Below are positions 56,470 through 64,000 of a DNA stretch of 64,000 nucleotides, piece after piece. Within the stretch, counting starts at the first letter, position 1. Every line of letters starts with the position of its first letter. The DNA lies in contig CM039465.1 in assembly GCA_022414725.1 (NCBI GenBank), positions 2,321,214 through 2,385,213 of the forward strand, in the 5' to 3' direction. This DNA comes from Microglena sp. YARC (lineage: Eukaryota > Chlorophyta > Chlorophyceae > Chlamydomonadales > Chlamydomonadaceae). A program made the position numbers and the translations under genes. The notes under the pieces were generated by a model. It did no database searches. It was not told where the DNA came from and was given only the letters and a program-made list of their open reading frames with translations.

Positions 56470-58834
56470 GTGCCCTCCCTACTCACTGAATACACCCAGA
56501 TTACTGCAACAGCCCTCACCCAGTCCATGAACGACCAAGGTCACCTGGGAATCCTCACTAGAGCTCTCCTTAATAAATCAACTTCCACCATGACCACTCT
56601 AGATCCTCTCTCTCTATCCCGCAAGCAACTTAAGTATATGTCCCTAGCCCGCCAGCTGGAAATTATTAAAAAATCTGACACAGCAATTTCTTGGAATGAC
56701 ACAGAACTTCTTGACAAACTTAACATACACTCTCTTCCTCTCCCTCCACAGGCAATCCCTGTATCACTCACGACTCCATTCCATGACCTGGCCATCTATT
56801 CATACCATGACCTGGTCACCCCATGGGAACTCACCTTGTCAGCACTACAGATCTCTCTCTTATCACCTTACACAAAGTTACTAAACACCACAAACGGTCC
56901 CTGAACCGCCTCACCGCTCACCTCTCCTCCCTCCAAACTGTCGCCTCCCCAATACACTCTGACCCACTTCCCCTCTCACACCGACAACTTGCGCCCGGTT
57001 ACGCAATTGCGCAGAACACAACCGATAACGTTAAATCTCCTGCTTCTATTGAACCCTCCACCCCACCCACCCAGCGTTACCAACCTCACGCCACTGTTAC
57101 TGACGCAGACTACGAGGCGGATTCCATTGGGGACCTGGAAGGAAACCAATGGTGGGCGTGGCCCACGCAGACCGAAGGCAGTCACGCGCACCAAGCATGG
57201 GGCTGCCCCAGCAGTGATGCCACCTGGGCAGCACGCCACTACTTGTGCAAATCCTGGATCCGTCACTCCTCCACCTCTAAATTTTACCGTGCATATAGAA
57301 TAACTCCCACCTCACACCCTGACAGGATCCGCGAGGCCATGACATCCCCCGACAGCAGCGCACCTGCACCACCGGCGCGCCTGCTCCACCTTACCTACGG
57401 ATCTCAATACAAAGCCCTGCACATCACGAGCTGGCGGGCAAGCGCTCCTACAACGACGACAAACTAGTCACTTCCACTGTTGTCCACGTTCAATGGGCCC
57501 CAACCATCATGCACAACGAACATATCAACTCCTACACACACATGGGATACAGCATCCACCACAGCACATCTCTTACCTCCACTACCTCCACCATACATTG
57601 GAAACCCCAATCTCACAATGCGTCTCACCTTGTTGAACTTTTGGGACAACCAGCATACGACCAATTAACCCACACTTTTAAAACTACTCCCCCATTAACC
57701 ACACACCTCAACCCTAGGAAGGACACCCACCTTACTAACCTTCAACAACAAGGCCAATGGGCCACCTCCCCAGGATTTAATGCTGACAACCACAACCTTG
57801 TCCACAAACTTCTGAAAATTGACACACACGACAGGCACCCAGACTGGGACATTCAACCACCCTCAGCCTACATTATACAAACAGGCATCCTCACCACTCT
57901 GGATGACCAATCCACACACACTCACACCAACGTTTCATATCTTTATAACCCCACTGGTCACTGTCTTGGGCACATTCCCAACGACAGACTAACCTCTCTC
58001 AAACAAAACTATGACCACTTCAAAAATCACCACCCTACCAAATGGAACCAACTGACCCAAGGAGGAACATACCACACTGACTTAGCTGCCCTCTTCACCA
58101 GATACAGAGCTGCAACTGCTGCTACCAACACTCTTTCTCCTTTTCTCTACCAAGCAGCAGCTGCTCTGGGCATTACTCACCATCGTACTTCTAACCCCCT
58201 TAGCCACGACCAAAGCCTCACCAGCTTCTCTTCTACCAGCCCTGCTGATCAGCTCTTTGGCTCCAACCAAGACCCCTTTCTTACCATCTGGACTGGGGGC
58301 TCACTGGTGGACATTCCTAACTCCACGACACAAGCACACCAAGCTCTAAGGTTGGCCCTAGCCAGTGCTGACCATGCTGAAAATACTCTCAGCCCTACCT
58401 GCACCCTGATGCTCCTCCCTGACGACCTTGCTGCCCCTTACAAAACCCTCCTCCACCACTCCTGGATTCACTATATTGACTCCAGACCGCAGTCTGAATT
58501 TTATACTACCTCTGAAATTTGGCTTGGCAGCAAATCTCACACTCCACCCTCCACCCACAAACTACACCTCATCCTTATATGCAACCCCCACAGCCAAGAT
58601 ACCTATTTTCCTAAACTCCCAGATTTTATTGACCAATGGACATACTACATGCAAAGCCTCTCCTCATCCTGGGAGCCCTCTACTATCACTCCACCTCCCA
58701 CTCTTACCTTCTCTGACATTGTCATTACTTACCCCCGGAAACTCAAATCTCTTGCCAAATTCCTTGGCAAACTCCACTCCACCAACACCCTCCTCCCTCT
58801 CTTCTTACCACTACTCACCCTTGTCTTCACCTAG
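56470..58834 (+). pseudogene. LINE region between RT and RNase H, unrecognised
   Basis: Three overlapping open frames (56,470-56,904, 56,823-57,467, 57,509-58,834) cover this stretch. Some segments look conserved in composition (DATWAARHYLCKSWIRH, SYLYNPTGHCLGHIPNDRL, WIHYIDSRPQSEFYTTSEIW), but I recognise no family. The last 441-codon frame is uninterrupted, which argues that it encodes part of the polyprotein. It precedes the RNase H by a few bases in another frame. Confidence 0.5.
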
Positions 58835-58845
58835 CTACCCCCTCC

Positions 58846-60313
58846 TCAGGCCTCCAGGTCTACACAGATGGTAGCCTAATAAAAGGTAAACCAGGGCACC
58901 CTAGTAAAATAGGTGCTGCAGTATATGTCCCGGCTGCAGGACAAAGCTACACCATCAACCCTGGGAGAATAGGGGCCACCAAAACTAACAACAGGGCAGA
59001 ACTGGTAGCCATCCACCAAGCCCTTCTCAACATTGACTACGACAAATCCCTTACACTCCATACAGACAGCCTCTGCTCTCTTCAACTTATTAAAAAAAAT
59101 GATTCATGACCCTACCACAACAACCCGTTCCATTCATACTGAACTTCTGCAATCAATTCAAAAACACCTCATTCAACGCATCCTGCATGGCTCACACACC
59201 ACTCTTTGTAAAGTCCGTTCCCACACAGGTATCCTTGGAAATGACAGGGCAGACATTCTGGCACGCAAGGCAGCTGAGCACCCTGCCTCCACCAATTTTA
59301 CTGACAACACTGGGGAAATCCCCCGCCACAATGTCTACTGGCCCACAGTTCAACCTCCTCGCACACCCATGGGAGATATTCCCCCACGCATCCTAGCACC
59401 TAACCTTACACAAGGTATCACCTCTAACCTGCCCACTAGCTGCCACCTTGGCCAACACCCTCTTAAAGGGATTTATGCAACCACCTGGGCTGATAACACT
59501 CCCCACCAACTTCCTCATGCAAGTAACAAATTTTGGACCTCAACCCTTATCCAACATAAAACTAAATTCCACATCCTTAAAGCCCGCTGGGGTAGACTGT
59601 GGAACCGTAAACTTGCATTCCGCTGGAAACTCCCTTATATTACAAGCACTCACCCACCCACGAACTCCCTATGCCCCATTTGCCACACCTGTGAGGACGG
59701 AGCGGGCCACATCCTGGCGGGCTGCACACACCGGACTTTCAAGGGGCTCTATATCAAGAGACATGTCGCCGCAGTGCGACTCATCCACAAGGCCATTTGC
59801 ACCGGAGCCCTGGGATCCCGCAGAATGATCATGGACGCTGGCAAGGAAGAGGACCTCCCCAGGGGGGTCCTGGGCAAACGTTTCCCTGACTGGTTACGCC
59901 CCTCCACTATTACTGTAGCGGACTGGAAGAGAATGAGACCTGATCTTGCCGTCCTACCTGACATAGACTCTCCTACCTGTATGTCTGATAAAGAACTCTG
60001 GGTTCTTGAGCTTGGATACTGCTCTGATACCAACCATGCTACTAAGTTTATCACTAAACACGCCCAGCATGTTGAATTAGTAAATGGCCTTAGATCGGCT
60101 GGATACCTCGTTCACTATGAAGTTATCACCGTTGGAACAACTGGTACTATTCCAACCTCTTTTTTGACTTCTATGACCACTCTTGGACTTCAGAGATCAT
60201 GTGCCCTCAAACTGGCGGACACAGTCCACTCCCACACCATCACTAGCTTTCAGAGTATTTTACAGTGCAGACGTTTTATGGAAGCACACCCCGGGTCGAT
60301 ACCCGGGGACTAG
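58846..60313 (+). pseudogene. LINE RNase H, zinc knuckle and restriction-like endonuclease
   Basis: RNase H: VYTDGSL (Asp), TKTNNRAELVAI (Glu), LHTDSLCSL (Asp), then after a frame break at an A8 run (about 59,091) SHTGILGNDRADILA (His/Asp). The 426-codon frame 59,033-60,313 continues to a knuckle, CPICHTCEDGAGHILAGC followed by RTFKGLYIKRH, the C-x2-C...H-x4-C form found before restriction-like endonucleases in R2-type LINEs. It then has RMRPDLAVLPDID and KELWVLELGY, a PD-(D/E)xK-like core, and VITVGTTGTIP. The restriction-like endonuclease would be a second DNA-nicking domain besides APE. The stop is TAG at 60,311. Confidence 0.82.
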
Positions 60314-60573
60314 CACACAGACCGTCCCCCCTCTCAGGTTTTGTCTTGCCAGCTGCATTGTGTCGGTGTTTCCCAACCAGGGTGAAAAACCCCCGTATTA
60401 AGCTGCACTGGCATGATGTGGCTACGGTGCCTGCCGGTCAGGCATCGGTGGTAATTCTTTTTACTGAGATGGCCCTGCGGTGACTATAGCTAGCTCCGGC
60501 TTACGCTATGGTGTCCTTAACTTCACGTCCTGTGAGTAACGGTTCTAGACGGATGTAACAATTTCAATTTCAA
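60314..60573 (+). other. LINE 3' UTR, shared with the SINE
   Basis: Non-coding tail ending TAACAATTTCAATTTCAA. The last ~190 bp (from CGTATTAAGCTGCACTGGCA) is the stretch matched by the SINE at 27,776-28,105. Confidence 0.85.
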
Positions 60574-60585
60574 TTATCTACACCA

Positions 60586-61000
60586 GATTTAACCAAGCCT
60601 GGAAGTTTTCTTCCAGTCCTACAGCAGCCCCTCTGCATCCTAGCATGCAGCCTACCTGCAGCTTCATTCTAGTTTCCCAGCAGCCTCTCTGCACCCTAGC
60701 CTGCAGCCTATCTGCAGTCCCCTTAGTTTCCTAGCAGCTTCCCAGCAATTTACCCTGCTGCCCCTTTGCAGTTTACCACCAGGGCCAGCTACTTCAGTAG
60801 ACTGACATTCCTTTGAAGACATCTGCTAATATGCTTTTCCCCCTGAATCCTGTTCCAAATAATTTATTATTTACAGTATTTCATACCAGCTATTAGCAAC
60901 CATCTCAAAAGTCTCACTAGTCCCTACATTATTATTTCCTGATGCCCCTCAGTTAATTCCAGGAATTCTTGAGCTCAAGAATACCTTGAATTGGGGGGGA
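60586..61000 (+). other. Copia A 3' UTR, right part, with polypurine tract
   Basis: Continues 49,389 after the LINE insertion. Same CTGCAGCCTACCTGCAGCTT words as 47,887-48,551, ending TTGGGGGGGA at 60,991-61,000. Confidence 0.85.
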
Positions 61001-61229
61001 TGTTATTTACTGATTTATACATCAGTCTCTGAGTTGGCATAATGCACACCGGTACCTACTTCCTCCGGGACCCGTGTTGCCTGCCGCCAGGCCACAGGCT
61101 AGCTGTGGCCTGCACGTGACTGCAGTACCTTGCAGTACACATCTCTATTCTATATGATTGCGCCTGTTGCGCTTAATAGCATCTTCTCCTCTATCGAGCC
61201 TATGCCGTTGTAAAGAACTTACATCAAAA
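61001..61229 (+). repeat. Copia A 3' LTR (LTR3)
   Basis: 229 bp, nearly identical to LTR1 at 35,335, followed by TATTA, the duplicated target site. Confidence 0.93.
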
Positions 61230-61234
61230 TATTA

Positions 61235-61948
61235 ATTTCAATACTCACATCGTCTCTTCCCTTTTGAGCCTTTTACAGATCTCGACACGGTCATATAGAA
61301 AGGGGAAGAAAGGGGAATTTCATGTAATGTGTTCAGCTTGTGGACTGCTTTTCCGGGCAGTATCTATCCCTCACATGCTCCGTTCCACGAGGGGACCATG
61401 TATTGCTACCCCCTTTCTAACCTTGACTCCAATCCAGGAGGACTCTCGTTGTTTTGACACTCAGTATCTGCACTCTGTTTTACATATTGGCACGTTCGCC
61501 TTTTCACTAGAGTTGGCAAGATAACGAAACCTACAGGGCCGCCAAAAAAGCACGTCTGCTGCACGTCTCTACGTACACATGTCAATACAATTTGCGCAGG
61601 TGGCGCAACCATCTTTCCACTACATCCGATTTGTATGCAAATATTAGCTTTGGGTGACTTAACCTCATAACTCCAAGTAAACGCAGGTGCAATGCTCCAT
61701 CACGAATGGTTGAGTGTAAGGAATGGACAAGTCTTGCAACAAAGAATTCAAAACACACTTTCCCCGCCAAAGATTTACCAAATGCCAAGTACCGACAAGT
61801 CAAGCACCAAGGCACTGTAGGTTATGCAGTCATGTAAAACAGACTTCTTTGTCCAGTGATCCAAGGCTGTCCTGGGACTGGCGCCCTTGTGTGCACGTGC
61901 ACGGCCAGTGCAGGCAACAACAGGCGCAATCCTTTGTGAAGATGAGGC
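61235..61948. other. No gene recognised; 3' flank of LPMO gene
   Basis: No domain or repeat seen. The part next to 61,949 should include the 3' UTR of the minus-strand LPMO gene. Confidence 0.4.
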
Positions 61949-63834
61949 TCAAATCAAGCAGGTGCCGGATACACAATTGCAGTTGCTATCGCACTTGCAC
62001 CCGCCGAGAGACTGCGCTAGGTTGCACTTGTTGCAGTTGTTGCCGCCTGCACATGGGGAGGTCTTGCAAGTGCCGCACGTCGCAGTAGTAGTTGTAGTAG
62101 TAGTAGTAGTAGTAGATGATGGGTATGAGCTTCCGGCACACACATTGGGGTTGCAGTGAGCAGCAGTGTTGCCACACCATCCACTTGTGCTGCAGCAGTA
62201 GCCTGACAGGCACTTGGCATTGCCAAAATTAGGTCCACACCTCCAGTCTGGTCGGTCAGAGGCAGGGCAAGAGCCACCAGTTGTAGTTGTTGTAGTAGGA
62301 TTTGTAGTTGGTGCTGTAGTTCCTGAACCCGTGATGCGGATGTCAGCGCAGTCACGGAATATCTCCTTCCTGACGCTGGTGGTACCGCAGCGAGACAAGC
62401 TGCTTGTTGCATAGCTGCCACACTCTGCTACACTGCATGTATCCACACATGAGTTGGCAGTGTGGTACTCCCTGCAAGCAGATAAGCAGTGGGGTGTAAA
62501 TGTGTAGCAATGAAGTGGAGGGATTGCATGATCATGACTAATATGGGTGCAGGAAAGTTGTTCATGTAAATAGTGCCCATCGCTGCGGGTGAAATAACAA
62601 CAACAACTACCAGTTGTGGTCGCTTTCAAAGGGTACGTCGCCAGTTAATTTTCCGGCTTTTGTTGTTGTTGTTGTTATTGGGCCAACATGAGGATCTAAT
62701 TGTCGTGGTTATTTTACCAGTGCATGCCCAGGCTGACGATGTTTGATCAATTGAATGACATCATATGCACATCAGCTTTGGCTAGCATAATCAGATTATG
62801 TACCTTTGCAATCTATTCTACTCATCCTCTGCACATCCACTTTGACTTGCATACCCAGGTAGGAATCTTCCCACCTATCGTACTCATCCATCTATTCTTG
62901 GACTGGTCCTTGCGTTTCTGTCACTGTCCGAGAGGTAGCCATCTAGTGTTTGCCCAACCTCATAACACCAAGATGAATCTGGAATATCAGGAGGGGCTGG
63001 ATTAGCAAGCACTTGATACTCCCTATACTCCCATCAGGAGCATGCACCTGATGACCGCATGTATCATCCCAGAGTCAGCCTCAATTGATGGATGCCACCT
63101 GTCTTCTGCTCTATCTGCTTTGCTACCCCTGGACTGGACAGTACATTAACAACCAGTATACTCATTCATCCTACCCTACAACTCGCCAGTTTGACCTATA
63201 CATAGACTTACAGCTGGAGCATGCAGCCGCCGTCACATGTCACGCCTTGAGGCAGACGCCAAGACTGAGAAATTAGTCCTCCGTCCGGGTACAGGGCTTT
63301 GTTTAAGGTGTTTCCAGCTTCACGTCCGTACCAGTAACGAGTGATGCCTCTCTCAACACTGCATACAAGCACAATAGCAGAGGTTAGCAGGGCAGGTGGT
63401 GATGGATGGCATGGTACCTGGCCTTCATCCCAACACCTGTTAGCACTGCTTACTAGGCAGCAGGTGAATGAGTCTATTGATCACAAGGTCATGAGGGAGC
63501 AACCTCAGCTAGTCTAGCTTCACACTCACTTTTCCAGAGGGTAACGATTGAGACAGCCTTGATTCTCTTGACTCAACTAACCAAGAAGCCAGGGACCAGG
63601 GATAGTGTCTCTCAATCAAGGCAGTGAAGGAGTAGTAGGCATACTAGGCAGGGGGGCAACTACTTTTAGCAAGCATAGTCTGGAGTGTCACTCACCTAAC
63701 AAGAGGGTATTGATCGAAGCAGCCCTGGGTGGCACCAGAGCGAGCTGTGGGACAAAGCTTGATCATGATGTAGCCACCATGCCATGCATTCATCTTCTGG
63801 GTCACCTGGATCGTGGCTCCAGCACTGTAGACGA
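61949..63834 (-). CDS. Secreted lytic polysaccharide monooxygenase (PF03067-like) with hevein module, 3' part
   Basis: Three exons on the minus strand join in phase: 63,834-63,696, 63,358-63,212 and 62,471-61,949, giving 268 codons plus TGA. Acceptors are TGCATGCAG, TGTATGCAG and CTTGCAG. Donors are TTAG|GTGAGT and AGCT|GTAAGT. Exon 1 has MNAWHGGYIMIKLCPTARSG, then CFDQYPL; the His fits the second copper-brace histidine of AA10/AA15 enzymes. Exon 2 has WRLPQGVTCDGGCMLQL, and exon 3 continues EYHTANSC and ends the domain with IFRDCADIRITG. These match the AA15-type fold (VTC..CVLQW, then FR.CADI). A Thr/Pro linker, a hevein-like chitin-binding module (CLSGYCCSTSGWCG), a Thr run and a Cys-rich tail follow. 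LPMOs cut chitin or cellulose oxidatively outside the cell. The signal peptide and N-terminal catalytic His lie beyond the window. Confidence 0.85.
63500..63583 (-). other. Possible duplicated LPMO exon end
   Basis: In the intron after exon 1 the minus strand reads CAAG|GCTGTCTCAATCGTTACC then CTCTGGAAAA|GTGAGT. This encodes CLNRYPLE, like the exon-1 end CFDQYPLV, with a donor at the same phase. Only the last ~28 bp is duplicated. It is an exon-end copy, possibly a mini-exon. Confidence 0.4.
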
Positions 63835-64000
63835 CTGCATGCACAAGCAGGTAGGGAAGGTCAGTGGGCCTTCGGGAGACAGCGATGTGGCAAGTACCGC
63901 GTGCGTGTAGAAACAGGTGGCTAGCGATATAGAGTTTGAGCAGGGTTGGTATTGCTATCGATCAGCCTCCAGCAGTTGGAATGGCAATATACAAGCAGCG

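Larger units (their letters stand above)
49390..60573 (+). mobile_element. Dualen-like non-LTR retrotransposon, ~11.2 kb
   Basis: Flanked by TTATCTACACCA at 49,378-49,389 and 60,574-60,585, so both ends are defined; the leading TT may overlap the tail. Order of domains: a 5' leader, a repeat-rich first ORF with hydrophobic segments, a papain-fold-like cysteine protease region, an APE endonuclease, RT, a ~2.4-kb unassigned stretch, RNase H, a CCHC knuckle and a restriction-like endonuclease, then a 3' UTR ending in TTTCAATTTCAATT. APE plus restriction-like endonuclease with RNase H and cysteine protease is the combination that defines the Dualen family known from Chlamydomonas. Several frame breaks and at least one nonsense codon show this copy is not active as sequenced. 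It lies in the 3' UTR of the second copia A copy. Confidence 0.88.
35335..61229 (+). mobile_element. Copia A: outer, nested, probably non-autonomous LTR element
   Basis: Flanked by TATTA at 35,330-35,334 and 61,230-61,234. Both outer LTRs are 229 bp and nearly identical, beginning TGTTATTTACTG. The original coding content, in order, is a gag-like start (IFTGNNLYTW), a CCHC knuckle, an acidic linker, an aspartic protease motif (WIIDSASHFHAT), a 32-residue repeat block and a ~300-residue unfamiliar C-terminal region. A polypurine tract TTGGGGGGGA precedes the 3' LTR. No integrase, RT or RNase H is found in its own reading frames. About 20 kb of the span is later insertions: LINE-B twice, copia B, X, and the large LINE. 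A third, diverged LTR at 48,552 shows that a second copy of the same family also contributed. Confidence 0.8.

Overview
The window is eukaryotic nuclear DNA. Genes have GT-AG introns, there are several nested retrotransposons, and there is much satellite DNA. A plant-type Nup214-like nucleoporin, a non-LTR element with the domain set of the Dualen family (described from Chlamydomonas), and an algal-style secreted LPMO/chitin-binding protein together suggest a green alga, possibly volvocine/Chlamydomonadales. The species is not identifiable from the sequence. Insertion noise near the left end and an exact 1,000-N gap point to a long-read scaffold.

Layout. 1-13,440 is a ~182-bp satellite array interrupted by the gap. 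13,573-27,135 holds the 3' part of a nucleoporin gene. Its introns are filled with tandem repeats, several of which contain pieces of the gene's own exons: a 145-170-bp repeat, a ~178-bp satellite with trimeric then dimeric higher-order structure, an 87-bp array, and four copies of one exon end. 27,135-35,334 is a patchwork of short elements: a tRNA-headed SINE, A-tailed short repeats, a non-autonomous element called X here, and fragments of a LINE with a (TAATG)n tail, called LINE-B here, forming a tail-to-tail palindrome.

35,335-61,229 is one outer LTR element, called copia A here. It has 229-bp LTRs and a TATTA target duplication, and it has been used repeatedly as an insertion target. Inside it lie two LINE-B pieces, a near-intact 6.85-kb Ty1/copia element on the minus strand (copia B, ACAAG duplication), a second copy of X (TGAT duplication), a third diverged LTR, and an 11.2-kb Dualen-like LINE (TTATCTACACCA duplication). 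Copia A itself shows gag, a zinc knuckle and an aspartic protease, but no integrase, RT or RNase H, so it looks non-autonomous. 61,949-63,834 (minus) is the 3' part of a lytic polysaccharide monooxygenase gene with a hevein-like chitin-binding module.

How the parts relate. The nucleoporin and the LPMO are the only two host genes seen, and both are cut by window or repeat boundaries at their 5' ends. The mobile elements form a partnership network. The SINE at 27,776-28,105 shares its 3' tail with the Dualen-like LINE and was probably mobilised by such an element. Copia A probably relied on an autonomous copia relative, although copia B has unrelated LTRs and so is not its obvious partner.
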